From: Geodermatophilus bullaregiensis | Lineage (GTDB): Bacteria > Actinomycetota > Actinomycetes > Mycobacteriales > Geodermatophilaceae | NCBI RefSeq assembly: GCF_016907675.1 | Contig: NZ_JAFBCJ010000001.1 | Span: 1,860,001 to 1,924,000 of the forward strand | Direction of reading: 5' to 3' | DNA: 64,000 bases | In this document: positions 38,371 through 49,801 of the stretch, one piece after another | How positions within the stretch are numbered: position 1 is the stretch's first letter | Layout of the letters: every line of letters begins with the position of its first letter | Made by a program: the position numbers and the translations under genes | The notes under the pieces: model-generated | What the model saw: only the letters and a program-made list of their open reading frames with translations | Database searches by the model: none | Told to the model about the DNA's origin: nothing

Positions 38371-38784
38371 GTCCGGGGGCGCACCCGCACCGGTCACCCG
38401 CTCGACCAGGGGGACGTAGGACGGGTCGGCCAGCGCCAGCCCGCGGACCTCGGCCGCCGTCACCCAGCGCAGCTCGTCGTGCTCGGCCGGCTGAAGGGTG
38501 CGCGGCTCCCCCTCCCACGCGCGGACGGCGTAGAGCGCCAGGTGCAGCCCCCCGTCCTCGATGCGGGCCACGGGGTCGGCGTCCACCTGCACCACGACGA
38601 CGCCGACCTCCTCGCGCAGCTCCCGGGCCAGCGCGGTCAGCTCGTCCTCGCCGGGCTCGACGTGGCCGCCGGGGAGGTCCCAGACGCCGGGGTACCAGCG
38701 GCGGGCCGGCGACCGGTGGCCCAGGAGGACCCGGTCGCCCCGGACGAGGACCCCGGCGACGACGTGGTGGACGCGGGCGGTCAC
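38368..38784 (-). CDS. NUDIX hydrolase
   Basis: A 138-residue Nudix protein with a complete Nudix box: GGHVEPGEDELTALARELREEVGV (G-x5-E-x7-REVEEVG pattern), preceded by VLLGHRSPARRWYPGVWDLP, a MutT-like feature. Likely cleans up oxidised or damaged nucleoside triphosphates or a similar diphosphate. GTG 38784 overlaps the upstream acetyltransferase stop by 4 bp. Confidence 0.92.
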   Translation of the reverse strand: MTARVHHVVAGVLVRGDRVLLGHRSPARRWYPGVWDLPGGHVEPGEDELTALARELREEVGVVVVQVDADPVARIEDGGLHLALYAVRAWEGEPRTLQPAEHDELRWVTAAEVRGLALADPSYVPLVERVTGAGAPPD

Positions 38785-39314
38785 GGGTCGAGCTCGGACA
38801 CGGTCTCGACGCCGTCGACCTCGTCGACCTGCTGGCCGACCTCGCGGAAGCCGAACGGCAGCGCCACCGCCCGCGACGCGGCGTTGGACGGGGCGATCGA
38901 CACCCGGACCACCCGCACACCGGGCTCGCGGCGGGCACGGTCGAGCAGGGCGCGCAGCGCCGCGCGCGCGTACTCGCGCCGCCGGTGCTCGGGGACGACG
39001 GCGTAGCCGACCTCGACCGCGCCGCGGGCGTCGGGTGGGCCGTGGAAGCCGGCGCGGCCGACGGCGAGCCGGCGGTCGGGGTCCCACACGACGCCGGTCA
39101 CCCAGCCGGCCGCGCCGGGGTCGGCGGCCACCTGCTCCGCGCGCACGCGCCACACCGGCGTCCACTCCGGACCGGCGAACGACGGCGGGAGCGGCACAGG
39201 TGCGGCCGCGTTCGCCGCGGTCAGGTCGCCGTCGGCCAGCGCCGCGAACACCGGGCCGCTGAGCGCGACCACCTCCACCCGCGGCCCGGCCGTCGGTGCA
39301 GCGGGGACGGGCAC
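38781..39314 (-). CDS. GNAT-family acetyltransferase (RimJ-like)
   Basis: The 177-residue protein contains GAVEVGYAVVPEHRRREYARAALRALLDRA (core GNAT loop) and VRVSIAPSNAASRAVALPFGFREVGQQVDEVDG. Substrate unknown. GTG 39314 follows a TAGCGT -10 hexamer (39322-39327) by 7 bp, consistent with a leaderless start. Forms a coupled pair with the Nudix gene and is divergent from a second acetyltransferase. Confidence 0.85.
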   Translation of the reverse strand: MPVPAAPTAGPRVEVVALSGPVFAALADGDLTAANAAAPVPLPPSFAGPEWTPVWRVRAEQVAADPGAAGWVTGVVWDPDRRLAVGRAGFHGPPDARGAVEVGYAVVPEHRRREYARAALRALLDRARREPGVRVVRVSIAPSNAASRAVALPFGFREVGQQVDEVDGVETVSELDP

Positions 39315-39329
39315 GGCAGCGACGCTAGC

Positions 39330-39356
39330 GGCCCACCGCGGCCCACCGCGGCCCGG
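39330..39356. repeat. Short tandem repeat GCGGCCCACC
   Basis: GCGGCCCACC is repeated in tandem, followed by a partial third unit, in the 63-bp divergent spacer between two acetyltransferase genes. Confidence 0.6.
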
Positions 39357-39377
39357 GAGGCGTGCGACGCTGACCCG

Positions 39378-39887
39378 GTGCGCCGGCCGGTCGCGGACGC
39401 CGTCGAGACGCCGCGGCTGCGCCTGGAGCCGCTGGCCGCCGCGCACGCGGCCGAGCTGCACCCCGTGCTGGCCGACCCCGCGCTGTACGCCTTCACCGGC
39501 GGCGCGCCACCGACACTCGCCGGGCTGCGGGCCCGCCACGCCCGCCAGCTCGCCGGCGCCTCCCCCGACGGGTCGCAGGGCTGGCTCGACTGGGTCCTGC
39601 GGCTGCGGGACACCGGCGCTGCCGCCGGGTTCGTCCAGGCCACGCTCACCCGGGGCGGCGGGGTGCTCGCCGCGGACCTCGCCTGGCTGGTCGGCACCGC
39701 CGTCCAGGGCCGGGGGCTAGCGACGGAGGCCGCGGTCGCCGTCGCCGGACGGCTGCGCGCGCGGGGCGTCGTCCGCCTCGGCGCGTGGGTGCACCCGGAC
39801 CACGCCGCCTCGGGCGCGGTGGCCCGGCGGTGCGGGCTCGCGCCCACCGCCGAGGTGCGCGACGGGGAGGTGCGCTGGGCCGGGTGA
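39378..39887 (+). CDS. GNAT-family acetyltransferase
   Basis: A 169-residue GNAT protein: ETPRLRLEPLAAAHAAELHPVLADPALYAFTGG opening, AWLVGTAVQGRGLATEAAVAVAGRLRARGV (acetyl-CoA loop), and HPDHAASGAVARRCGLAPTAEVRDGEVRW. Typical of RimJ/RimL-like enzymes or small-molecule acetyltransferases. GTG 39378 is divergent from the gene at 38781-39314. Confidence 0.87.
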   Translation: MRRPVADAVETPRLRLEPLAAAHAAELHPVLADPALYAFTGGAPPTLAGLRARHARQLAGASPDGSQGWLDWVLRLRDTGAAAGFVQATLTRGGGVLAADLAWLVGTAVQGRGLATEAAVAVAGRLRARGVVRLGAWVHPDHAASGAVARRCGLAPTAEVRDGEVRWAG

Positions 39888-39891
39888 CCGG

Positions 39892-40341
39892 TCAGCCGGC
39901 CAGCCGCTGCTCCCAGCCGGGGCCGTGCGGCACGAGGACGGCGGTGCGGACGTCGTCGTCGCGGCGGTCCAGCCGCACCTCCAGGTGCTCGTCGGCGAGC
40001 CGCTCGACCAGTCCGGCGCCCCACTCGACGACGGTCACCGACTCCTCGGTCGAGGCGTCGAGGTCGAGGTCGTCGACGTCGGCGACGCTCCCCAGCCGGT
40101 AGGCGTCCACGTGCACCAGCGGCAGCCGCCCGCCGCGGTGCACGCGGGCGATGACGAACGTCGGCGAGGTGACCGGCTCGGTCACCCCGAGGGCGGCGCC
40201 GAGCCCCTGGGTGAGCGCGGTCTTGCCGGCGCCGAGCGGGCCGGTGAGGACGACGAGGTCGCCGGGCCCGACGACGGTGGCCAGTGCGGCGCCCAGTGCC
40301 CGGGTGTCCCCGGGCGTGGGCAGGACGTGTTCCCGCCTCAC
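39892..40341 (-). CDS. tsaE: tRNA t6A biosynthesis ATPase TsaE
   Basis: The 149-residue protein has VVLTGPLGAGKTALTQGLGAALG (P-loop), TSPTFVIARVHRGGRLPLVHVDAYRL and VTVVEWGAGLVERL, the TsaE signature. It energises turnover of the TsaB-TsaD complex. GTG 40341 overlaps the uracil-DNA glycosylase stop by 4 bp, so its translation is coupled to that gene. Confidence 0.95.
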   Translation of the reverse strand: MRREHVLPTPGDTRALGAALATVVGPGDLVVLTGPLGAGKTALTQGLGAALGVTEPVTSPTFVIARVHRGGRLPLVHVDAYRLGSVADVDDLDLDASTEESVTVVEWGAGLVERLADEHLEVRLDRRDDDVRTAVLVPHGPGWEQRLAG

Positions 40342-40979
40342 GCCAGGCTCGCCGCCACCGAGGTGAGGTCCGCCAGCAGCCCGGCGCGCGGCGCCCCGTT
40401 CGGGCCGAACCGGATGGCCGCCGAGGGGTGGTAGGTGGCCCACACGGCGCGCCCGCGGACGTCGTGCGGGCGGCCGCGGGCCTCGGCCAGCACCGTCCTC
40501 GGCCCGAGGAACCACTTGGCCGACGAGAGCCCGAGGGCCACCACCACCGGCGGGTCGAGCAGTTCCAGCTGGCGCCGCAGCCAGCCGCTGCAGCGGGCGA
40601 CCTCGGGCGTCCTCGGCGTCCGGTTGCCCGGTGGGCGGCACTTCACGATGTTGAGGACGGCGGCGTCGGCGCGGTCCAGCCCGGCCTCGGCGAGCAGCCG
40701 GTCGAGCAGCTGTCCCGACTTCCCGACGAACGGCCGGCCGGTCTGGTCCTCGTTCGCGCCGGGCGCCTCACCGATGAGGGCGAAGCGGGCCCGGCCGTTG
40801 GCCGGCGGGTCGCCGACGACGACGTGCTGCCGGGTGCCGGCCAGCTCGGGGCAGGCGACGCAGGGCGCAGCGGCCGCCGCCAGCGCCGGCCAGTCGGCGG
40901 CCGCCGCGGCGGTGCGGGCGACCTCCTCGGCCGCCGCTCCGGTCACGGCGTCGGACCGGGGCGGACGGGGGGCGGCCAC
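40338..40979 (-). CDS. Uracil-DNA glycosylase, family 4/5 (iron-sulfur)
   Basis: A 213-residue UDG with the family-4-type motif ALIGEAPGANEDQTGRPFVGKSG, cluster cysteines in PCVACPEL and later in NIVKCRPPGNR and EVARCSGWL, and the C-terminal TYHPSAAIRF motif. It removes uracil from DNA, important in high-GC genomes prone to cytosine deamination. GTG 40979 start. Coupled to tsaE by overlap. Confidence 0.92.
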   Translation of the reverse strand: MAAPRPPRSDAVTGAAAEEVARTAAAAADWPALAAAAAPCVACPELAGTRQHVVVGDPPANGRARFALIGEAPGANEDQTGRPFVGKSGQLLDRLLAEAGLDRADAAVLNIVKCRPPGNRTPRTPEVARCSGWLRRQLELLDPPVVVALGLSSAKWFLGPRTVLAEARGRPHDVRGRAVWATYHPSAAIRFGPNGAPRAGLLADLTSVAASLA

Positions 40980-41082
40980 ACCCCGACCCTACGGCGACCG
41001 CGCGCGTGCGGCCCGCGGGCTTCCGTCCGGGGCCGCGGCCTGTCACCGTTCCCCCAGGACCCCCGCACGGGAGGTGGTGGGC

Positions 41083-41646
41083 ATGACCCCGCAACCGGAC
41101 GTGTACGACGTCGCGTTCCTCGCCGGCGGCCCGCACCGGGTCGTGGACACCGCCCTGGTGGCGCTGGCGTCCACCGGGCGGGTCCGGGCGGTCGCACCGG
41201 GAGAGCTGCAGGTCGTCGACCCGCGCCGCCGGCACCCCGTCGAGGCCGCCGTCCTCGACGCCGTCGGCGGGCGCGGGCGGCGCTCGGTGGAGACGGTGCA
41301 CTGGCGGGCCCTGGCCGACCAGCGGGTCGCCGGCATCGGGCGGCGGCTGCACGACGAGCGCCTGCTCGGCCGGCTGGTCGGGCCCACCGCGGCCGGCCGC
41401 CGGCTGCTGCGCGAGCTGCGGGCCGCCGTCGGTCCCGGTGACCTGGTCCGCCGGGTGGCGCTGGACGGGCGCGAGCAGGTGACCGACCCGGCGCTGCACG
41501 CCGCGGTGTTCGAGCCGCCGCGCCACCCCGTGCTCCCCGGCGCCGGGACGACGCCGTGGGACCTGTCCTTCGCCGACGGCTGGCAGGCCGCCCACCGGAC
41601 CCGGGACGCGATCGTCGCCCGGGCGCAGAGCGGGGGGCTCGGCTGA
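41083..41646 (+). CDS. TIGR04222-like domain protein, short form
   Basis: The 187 residues begin DVYDVAFLAGGPHRVVDTALVALASTGRVRAVAPGELQVVD, which resembles the repeat-rich TIGR04222 membrane-protein domain, followed by a second region (IGRRLHDERLLGRLVGPTAAGRRLLRELRAA). The usual membrane helices and Gly/Cys-rich tail of that family are absent, so this is a soluble, domain-only version. Function unknown. ATG 41083 has GGGAGGTGG upstream. Confidence 0.6.
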   Translation: MTPQPDVYDVAFLAGGPHRVVDTALVALASTGRVRAVAPGELQVVDPRRRHPVEAAVLDAVGGRGRRSVETVHWRALADQRVAGIGRRLHDERLLGRLVGPTAAGRRLLRELRAAVGPGDLVRRVALDGREQVTDPALHAAVFEPPRHPVLPGAGTTPWDLSFADGWQAAHRTRDAIVARAQSGGLG

Positions 41647-41653
41647 GCCGGCC

Positions 41654-42880
41654 TCAGTCCTGCGGGCGGCCGGCGGTCTCGGCGGCGACCCGGCGCAGCA
41701 GCCCGGTCAGCGCCCGGGTCACCTCGTCGGGCTTCTCCAGCGTCACCAGGTGACCGGCCTGTGGGACGACGACGTACTCGACCCTGCCCTCGGCCACGCC
41801 CCCGAGGTGCTCGACGAGCAGGTCGCTGTGCGCCTTCGGGATCATCTTGTCCTGGTCGCCGGTGAGCACGAGGACGGGCACCCGCGTCAGCGGCGCCAGC
41901 GCGCCGGTCTCGTCCAGGCCGGTCAGCGCCGGGTAGAACTCCGCGATGACGTCGACCGGCGTGCCGGCGATCATCGCGTCCACGTAGCGGCCCAGCCGCG
42001 GGTCGACGTCGGCGGAGGCGAACGACAGCGAGCGGGTGATGGCGCTGACCACCTCGGCGACCAGCTTGCGGGTGCGCTCGGCGAAGGCCGGCCGGCGCCG
42101 CATCGTGTAGGCCGCCAGCGGCAGGACGGCGGCCCGCACGCGGGTCAGGAACTCCGGCATGCCGAGGTCGAGGTCGGCGAGGTTGCCGCTCGACGTCGAC
42201 ACGAGGGCGACGCCGACCACCTTCGTACCGAACAGCTCGGGGGCGACGTCGGCCAGGCCCATGATCGTCATGCCGCCCATCGAGTGCCCGATCAGGACCA
42301 CCGGGCCCGCGGGCACCCGCGTCTCGAGCACCGCGGCCAGGTCGTGGGCCAGCTGCTCGACGGTCGAGTGCTCGGCGGGCCCACGGGAGGACGAGCCGTG
42401 CCCGCGCTGGTCGTAGAAGACCAGCCGGGCGTCGGGACGGTGCCCGTTGGCGGTCGCCAGCGTGGCGGCGAGGGACCGCCGCTGGTAGGTCCACGACGCC
42501 ATCGACAGCGTGTAGCCGTGCACGAAGACGACGGTCAGCGGCGCGTCGAGCGGGCCGATCTCCTCCACCGCCAGGAGCACGCCGTCGTCGGCCTGCACCA
42601 GCGCCGTGCGGTCGGCCCGGCGTGACGCGGCACCGAGCGGGTCGTCCTCGCGCAGGTCGGCGTCGCTGGCGCCCTCGGGCAGGGCGCCGGCGGGGCCCAG
42701 CCGGTCGGCGCGCACCCGCCGGGTGGCGATGCGCGCGACCGTGACGCCGACCGCCGTCGTCGCGGCCACGAGGCCGACGACGGCCCCGGCGACCCCGACC
42801 ACCGGGTGGCGTGCCAGCGCGTCGGCGACCCCCGACCGCGCCGGCGTCGCCGGCTTCCCGGCCCTCCCCCACGCGGCCAT
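41654..42880 (-). CDS. Alpha/beta-fold hydrolase with N-terminal membrane helix
   Basis: The 408-residue protein has one N-terminal hydrophobic helix (VVGVAGAVVGLVAATTAVGVTVA), an HG loop VVFVHGYTLSMASW, DQRGHGSS, nucleophile elbow LIGHSMGGMTIMGL, and the late VLTGDQDKMIP and VPQAGHLVTLE supplying Asp and His. This is a complete catalytic triad. The adjacent alr and similar placement in other actinobacteria (for example Rv3424-region) suggest an envelope role, but the substrate is unknown. ATG 42880 overlaps the alr stop in TGATG. Confidence 0.88.
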   Translation of the reverse strand: MAAWGRAGKPATPARSGVADALARHPVVGVAGAVVGLVAATTAVGVTVARIATRRVRADRLGPAGALPEGASDADLREDDPLGAASRRADRTALVQADDGVLLAVEEIGPLDAPLTVVFVHGYTLSMASWTYQRRSLAATLATANGHRPDARLVFYDQRGHGSSSRGPAEHSTVEQLAHDLAAVLETRVPAGPVVLIGHSMGGMTIMGLADVAPELFGTKVVGVALVSTSSGNLADLDLGMPEFLTRVRAAVLPLAAYTMRRRPAFAERTRKLVAEVVSAITRSLSFASADVDPRLGRYVDAMIAGTPVDVIAEFYPALTGLDETGALAPLTRVPVLVLTGDQDKMIPKAHSDLLVEHLGGVAEGRVEYVVVPQAGHLVTLEKPDEVTRALTGLLRRVAAETAGRPQD

Positions 42881-44019
42881 CAGACCGCCCCCGCGGTCCC
42901 GACGTAGCGGCGGGTGAAGCGCCCGCCGACCCGGGTGACCAGCTCGTAGTGGATGGTGTCGACCGCGTCGGCCCACTGCTGCGCGGTGGGTTCCCCGCGG
43001 TCCCCGGGGCCCCACAGCACGACCTCGTCACCGGGCGCGACCTCGGCGTCGCCGACGTCGAGCACGAACTGGTCCATGCACACGCGCCCGGCGATCGTGC
43101 GCTGCGCGCCGGCGGCCAGCACCGGCGCGCGGTTGCCCCCGGCCCGCGGCACGCCGTCGGCGTAGCCGACGGGGACGAGCACCAGGGTGGTCTCGCGCTC
43201 CGGGGAGTAGGTGTGCCCGTAGGAGACGCCGACGCCGGCCGGCACCCGCTTGGTCAGCGCGGCCGCGGCGCGCACGGTCATCGCCGGCCGGAGCCCGTGT
43301 GCGGCGGGGTCCCCGCCGAGCGGGTCGAGGCCGTAGACGGCGATGCCCGGGCGGACCATGTCGTACCAGGTCCCCGGCAGCGCGACGGTGGCCGCGGAGT
43401 TGGCCAGGTGCAGCCGGGCGTCGGTCAGCCCCGCCCGGCGGGCGATCGCCACGGCCTCGTCGAACACCCGCACCTGCGCGCCGATCGTGGGGTGGGTCGG
43501 CGCGTCGGCGTAGGCCATGTGGCTCCACAGGCCGACCACGGTGAGGTCCCCGTCGGCCTGGGCCCGCGCCGCGGCGTCGACCAGCCCGGGCCAGGCGGCC
43601 TCGGGGGCGCCCTCGCGGGACAGGCCGGTGTCGGCGCACAGGTGCAGCCGGGCGGGGCGGCCCGTGGCGCGGGCGGCCTCGACGACCTCGGCCAGCGCCC
43701 ACCCGGCGTTGACCGACACCTCGACGTCGGCGGTGAGCGCGGCGGCGTAGTCGGTGCCGGGCCGGTGCAGCCAGGCCAGCACCGGGGCGGTGATCCCGGC
43801 CGCCCGCAGGGCGAGGGCCTCCTCGAGCACGGCGACGCCCAGTGCGTCGGCTCCCCCGGCCAGCGCCGCCCGCGCGGTGGGCACCAGGCCGTGCCCGTAG
43901 CCGTCGGCCTTGACCACCGCCATCAGCGGCCGGCCCACCCGGTCGCGCAGTGCCGCGGTGTTGGCCGCGATCGCGTCGAGGTCGACGACCACCTCGGCCC
44001 CGCCTGCTCGCTCGCTCAC
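42880..44019 (-). CDS. alr: Alanine racemase Alr
   Basis: Alr makes D-alanine for peptidoglycan. The 379-residue PLP enzyme has the Schiff-base lysine in MAVVKADGYGHG near residue 36, the HLCADTGLSREG segment, SAATVALPGTWYDMVRPGIAVYG, and VSYGHTYSPERETTLVLVPVGYADG with the second catalytic Tyr. GTG 44019 overlaps the nnrD stop by 4 bp. Confidence 0.96.
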   Translation of the reverse strand: MSERAGGAEVVVDLDAIAANTAALRDRVGRPLMAVVKADGYGHGLVPTARAALAGGADALGVAVLEEALALRAAGITAPVLAWLHRPGTDYAAALTADVEVSVNAGWALAEVVEAARATGRPARLHLCADTGLSREGAPEAAWPGLVDAAARAQADGDLTVVGLWSHMAYADAPTHPTIGAQVRVFDEAVAIARRAGLTDARLHLANSAATVALPGTWYDMVRPGIAVYGLDPLGGDPAAHGLRPAMTVRAAAALTKRVPAGVGVSYGHTYSPERETTLVLVPVGYADGVPRAGGNRAPVLAAGAQRTIAGRVCMDQFVLDVGDAEVAPGDEVVLWGPGDRGEPTAQQWADAVDTIHYELVTRVGGRFTRRYVGTAGAV

Positions 44020-45479
44020 GCCCCCGAGTCTCGCAGGCCGGGTCCGCTGGGCCCGCGCACCCGGCCGACCGCCTCCGGCAGCCGCCGCACCAGGTCGCTG
44101 GCGACCAGCGGCCCGCGCTCGGCGGCCAGCTGCCCGGTCCGGCCGTGCAGGTGGGCGGCGGCCGCGGCGGTCCGCGCGGCGGGCGTGCCGGCGGCCAGCA
44201 GCGCGCCGAGGATGCCCGCCAGCACGTCGCCGGTGCCCGCGGTGGCCAGCTCCGAGGTGCCGGTGGCGTTGACGTACGCCGTCCCGCCGGGGTCGGCGAC
44301 GACGGTGGCGTCCCCCTTGAGCAGCACGACGGCGCCGAGCTCGGCGGCCAGCCGGCGGGCGCTGCCGATCCGGTCGGCGTCGACCGGGACGCCGAACCGC
44401 TCGAACTCGCGGTCGTGCGGGGTGAGCACCGTGGGCGCGGTGCGGCCGCGGACGAGGCCGGGCTCGCGGGCGGCCATGGTGAGCGCGTCGGCGTCCACGA
44501 CCACCGGCAGGTCGGTGGCCAGCACCTCGGCCAGCACGCGGCGGGCGTCGTCGTCGGTGCCCATGCCGGGGCCGGCCACCCAGGCCTGCACACGCCCGGC
44601 GTCGGCCGGGCGGCCGTCGGTGACGATGGTCTCGGGCCAGGCCGCGCGGACGCCGTCGCCGGCCGTCCCGGCGTAGCGGACCAGGCCGGGGCGGGTGCGC
44701 AGCGCCGCGCCGGTGCACAGCACCGCCGCACCCGGGTAGGTGGCCGAGCCGGCGACGACGCCGACCACGCCGCGGGAGTACTTGTCGTCGCCGGGCTCCG
44801 GGGGCTGCAGGTGCGCGGCGACGTCGGCGTCGGTGAGCTGGTGCGCCCGCGGGGGGGCCAGGTGCGGGCCGAGGCCGATGTCGACCAGGTGCACGGTGCC
44901 GGCGCACCCCCGCCCGTCGCCGACGACGAGACCGGGCTTGACCGCTCCGAAGGTGACCGTGTGCAGCGCCGGGAACGCCGCCCCCTCGACCGCGCCGGTG
45001 TCGGCGTCCACGCCGCTCGGCACGTCGACGGCGACGGTCAGCCCCGGGCCCGTCGCGGCCCGCTCGGCGAGTGCCGCGGCGGCCGGCCGCAGCCCGCCGC
45101 GGCCGCCGATGCCGACGATCCCGTCGAGCACCAGGTCGGCGCGGTCGAGCCCGTCGGGGCCCTCGGGGCCGGTCACCCGGCCGCCGGCGCGGCGCAGCGC
45201 GGCGAGCCCGGCGGGGTGCGCGCGGGCGGGGTCGAGCAGGACGGCGGTCACGCGGGCGCCGCGGGCAGCCAGGTGCGCGCCGGCGAACAGCGCGTCACCC
45301 CCGTTGTCGCCGCCGCCGACCAGCGCGGTGACCCGCACGCCGTGCGCCCGGCCGAGCAGCCGCAGGCAGACCGTGGCCAGGCCGGTGGCCGCCCGCTGCA
45401 TGAGCGCGCCCTCGCGGCTGCGGGCCAGCAGGACGTCCTCCGCGGCGCGGACCTCGGCGGCGGTGGACAGCCCGATCAC
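44016..45479 (-). CDS. nnrD: Bifunctional NAD(P)HX epimerase/dehydratase (NnrE-NnrD fusion)
   Basis: The 487-residue fusion repairs hydrated NAD(P)H. The N-terminal epimerase (NnrE) domain has [25 protein letters not shown] and [16 protein letters not shown]; the C-terminal ADP-dependent dehydratase has [46 protein letters not shown] and [17 protein letters not shown] with the catalytic Asp. GTG 45479 overlaps the acpS stop by 4 bp. Sits between acpS and alr as in many actinobacteria. Confidence 0.95.
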   Translation of the reverse strand: MIGLSTAAEVRAAEDVLLARSREGALMQRAATGLATVCLRLLGRAHGVRVTALVGGGDNGGDALFAGAHLAARGARVTAVLLDPARAHPAGLAALRRAGGRVTGPEGPDGLDRADLVLDGIVGIGGRGGLRPAAAALAERAATGPGLTVAVDVPSGVDADTGAVEGAAFPALHTVTFGAVKPGLVVGDGRGCAGTVHLVDIGLGPHLAPPRAHQLTDADVAAHLQPPEPGDDKYSRGVVGVVAGSATYPGAAVLCTGAALRTRPGLVRYAGTAGDGVRAAWPETIVTDGRPADAGRVQAWVAGPGMGTDDDARRVLAEVLATDLPVVVDADALTMAAREPGLVRGRTAPTVLTPHDREFERFGVPVDADRIGSARRLAAELGAVVLLKGDATVVADPGGTAYVNATGTSELATAGTGDVLAGILGALLAAGTPAARTAAAAAHLHGRTGQLAAERGPLVASDLVRRLPEAVGRVRGPSGPGLRDSGA

Positions 45480-45868
45480 GGCCGCCTCCCCTGTGCGATG
45501 CCGCTCTCGGCGATCACGACGGCGGAGGCGATCCCGCCGTCGTGGCTCAGCGAGACGTGCCAGCGGGTGATCCCCAGCTCGGCTCCGCGCTCGGCGATGC
45601 TGCCGCGCACGTCGAGGTGCGGCCGGCCGCGCTCGCCGACGACGACCTCGGCGTCGTGCCAGCGCAGGCTCGCGGGGGCGCCGAGCGCCTTGGCCAGGGC
45701 CTCCTTGGCGGCGAACCGCGCGGCCAGCGACTCCGGGCTGCGATCGCCGCCCGACGGCGTCCGCTGCTCGGCCTCGGTGAACAGCCGGTCGCGCAGGCCC
45801 GGGGTGCGGGTGAGCGACTCGGCGAACCGGGCCACGGGGACCACGTCGATCCCGACCCCGACGATCAC
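45476..45868 (-). CDS. acpS: Holo-[acyl-carrier-protein] synthase AcpS
   Basis: The 130-residue enzyme attaches 4'-phosphopantetheine to acyl carrier protein. It opens [18 protein letters not shown] with the Mg-binding Asp and has [13 protein letters not shown] with the catalytic Glu/Lys. The C-terminus [18 protein letters not shown] is typical. GTG 45868. First gene of the acpS-nnrD-alr-hydrolase coupled chain. Confidence 0.95.
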   Translation of the reverse strand: MIVGVGIDVVPVARFAESLTRTPGLRDRLFTEAEQRTPSGGDRSPESLAARFAAKEALAKALGAPASLRWHDAEVVVGERGRPHLDVRGSIAERGAELGITRWHVSLSHDGGIASAVVIAESGIAQGRRP

Positions 45869-45930
45869 CCGCTCAGTCTGCCGCCCGGTCCCGGCGTCCG
45901 CCGTCCGGGCCCACGTCCTCCCCCACCGCG

Positions 45931-45997
45931 GCGCGTCCTCCCCGACGGTGGGCGGTCGGGGAGGACGCGCCGGGATCAGGTCACCTGATCCCGGCGC
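45931..45997. terminator. Two overlapping hairpins after glmS
   Basis: Hairpin 1 pairs GCGCGTCCTCCCCGAC (45931-45946) with GTCGGGGAGGACGCGC (45955-45970). Hairpin 2 pairs GCGCCGGGATCAGG (45967-45980) with CCTGATCCCGGCGC (45984-45997). They share 45967-45970, so they compete for those bases. On the glmS transcript hairpin 2 forms first, 9 nt after the stop. Confidence 0.75.
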
Positions 45998-46006
45998 GGC
46001 CCCGCG

Positions 46007-47875
<1,869 letters not shown>

Positions 47876-48026
47876 CTCTCCGAGGTTACCGGCAGTGGCG
47901 GACCGATCCGTCCTGCGCGGCCCGTGTCACGACAGTCGGGCACCTCCCGTCCCACGGACCACGGGCGGCGCCGTCCGCGAGGACGACGGCCCGCACCGGT
48001 CGACGGCGGCGACGGCGGTGCTCGCG

Positions 48027-49370
48027 TCAGTCGACGGCGGCGACGACGGCGGCCAGGCGCTGGGCGACGGCGTCGGCCTGCTCCTGGGTGGGTGCCTCGA
48101 CCATGACGCGCACGAGCTGCTCGGTGCCCGAGGGACGCAGCAGCACGCGGCCGTCGTCCCCGAGCTCCTCCTCGACGGCGTTGACCGCGCCGGCCACCTC
48201 GTCGCTCTCGACGACGGCGATCCGGTCGCGCACCGGCACGTTGACCAGGGTCTGCGGCAGCCGCACCACCACGGAGGCGAGCTCGGCGAGCGACGCGCCG
48301 GTGGCGTGCACGCGGGAGAGCAGCGACAGTCCGGTCAGCAGGCCGTCGCCGGTGGTGGCGTGGTCGAGGAACACCAGGTGCCCGCTCTGCTCGCCGCCCA
48401 GGCTCAGCCCGCGGGCGCGCAGCGCCTCGAGCACGTAGCGGTCGCCGACCGCGGTGGTGTGCACCACGATCCCGGCGTCGCGCATCGTGTGGTGGAAGCC
48501 CAGGTTGCTCATCACCGTGGCGACGACGGTGTCCTGCGCCAGATCGCCGCGCTCCTTGAGGCCCAGCGCGCACACCGCGAGGATCGCGTCGCCGTCGACG
48601 ACCTCGCCGTCGGCGGTGACCGCCAGGCAGCGGTCGGCGTCGCCGTCGTGCGCGATGCCGAGGTCCGCGCCCAGGCTGCGCACCGCGTCCTTCAGCGGGC
48701 CCAGGTGGGTGGAGCCGATGCCGTCGTTGATGTTCCAGCCGTCGGGCTCGCCACCGATGACGGTGACGTCGGCGCCGGCACGGCGGTAGACGTCGGGTGC
48801 GCAGGCGGCGGCGGACCCGTGCGCGCAGTCGACGACCAGCCGCAGCCCCGGGACGGGGACCGGCAGCGTCGCGAGCAGGTGCGCGACGTAGTCCTCGGTG
48901 CCGCCGGTGAGGTCGCGGACCCGGCCGACGCCGGCCCCGGTGGGCCGGTGGCCGACGCCGTCACCGGCGAGGACGGTGCGCTCGATGGCGGCCTCGACCG
49001 CGTCGGGCAGCTTGTGGCCACCGCGGCTGAACAGCTTGATGCCGTTGTCGGGCATCGGGTTGTGGCTCGCCGAGATCATCACGCCGAGGTCGGCGTCGGT
49101 CGAGGCGGTGAGGAAGGCGACGGCCGGGGTGGGCAGCACGCCCACGCGCAGCACCTCGGCGCCCGCGCTCGCCAGGCCCGCCACGACGGCGGCCTCGAGC
49201 ATCTCCCCGCTGGCGCGGGGGTCGCGGCCGACGACCGCGACGGGACGCTCGGTCCCGTCGCGGTCGGCGAGCACGCCGGCGGCCGCGCGGGCCACCGAGA
49301 GAGCCAGCTCCGGCGTGAGGTCGGCGTTGGCCCGACCCCGGACGCCGTCGGTCCCGAAGAGGCGACCCAC
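48027..49370 (-). CDS. glmM: Phosphoglucosamine mutase GlmM
   Basis: The 447-residue enzyme converts glucosamine-6-P to glucosamine-1-P. It begins [24 protein letters not shown], has the phosphoserine loop [19 protein letters not shown], the metal-binding [13 protein letters not shown], and [15 protein letters not shown] at the C-terminus. It lies 11 bp after rpsI on the same strand, as in most actinobacteria, and precedes glmS by 151 bp. Confidence 0.97.
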   Translation of the reverse strand: MGRLFGTDGVRGRANADLTPELALSVARAAAGVLADRDGTERPVAVVGRDPRASGEMLEAAVVAGLASAGAEVLRVGVLPTPAVAFLTASTDADLGVMISASHNPMPDNGIKLFSRGGHKLPDAVEAAIERTVLAGDGVGHRPTGAGVGRVRDLTGGTEDYVAHLLATLPVPVPGLRLVVDCAHGSAAACAPDVYRRAGADVTVIGGEPDGWNINDGIGSTHLGPLKDAVRSLGADLGIAHDGDADRCLAVTADGEVVDGDAILAVCALGLKERGDLAQDTVVATVMSNLGFHHTMRDAGIVVHTTAVGDRYVLEALRARGLSLGGEQSGHLVFLDHATTGDGLLTGLSLLSRVHATGASLAELASVVVRLPQTLVNVPVRDRIAVVESDEVAGAVNAVEEELGDDGRVLLRPSGTEQLVRVMVEAPTQEQADAVAQRLAAVVAAVD

Positions 49371-49381
49371 GGCCGTGCCGG

Positions 49382-49801
49382 TCAGCGCTTCGAGTACTGA
49401 GGCGCCTTGCGGGCCTTCTTCAGCCCGTACTTCTTGCGCTCGGTGACGCGCGCGTCGCGGGTGAGGAAGCCGGCCTTCTTCAGGGCCGGACGGTCGTCGG
49501 CCTCGACCTCGACGAGGGCGCGGGCGATGGCCAGGCGCAGCGCGCCGGCCTGACCGCTGACACCGCCGCCGTGCAGGATGCCGACGACGTCGTACTGCTC
49601 GCCCTTCTCCAGGATCACGAACGGCTCGCGGATGAGCTGCTGGTGGACCTTGTTGGGGAAGTACTGCTCGAGGGTGCGGCCGTTGAGGCGGAACTGGCCG
49701 GAGCCGGGCAGGAGCCGCACGCGGACGATGGCCTCCTTGCGGCGACCGACGGTCTGGACGGGACGCCCCTCGGCGTCGGTCACGGTCAGGGCGGAGGTCA
49801 C
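49382..49801 (-). CDS. rpsI: 30S ribosomal protein S9
   Basis: A 139-residue S9: [58 protein letters not shown] and the basic end [26 protein letters not shown] whose last residues contact P-site tRNA. GTG 49801 overlaps the rplM stop by 4 bp. Confidence 0.98.
   Translation of the reverse strand: MTSALTVTDAEGRPVQTVGRRKEAIVRVRLLPGSGQFRLNGRTLEQYFPNKVHQQLIREPFVILEKGEQYDVVGILHGGGVSGQAGALRLAIARALVEVEADDRPALKKAGFLTRDARVTERKKYGLKKARKAPQYSKR

Noticed and set aside
47876-48026. glmS ribozyme upstream of glmS
   Set aside because: The 151-bp gap shows no recognisable ribozyme core.
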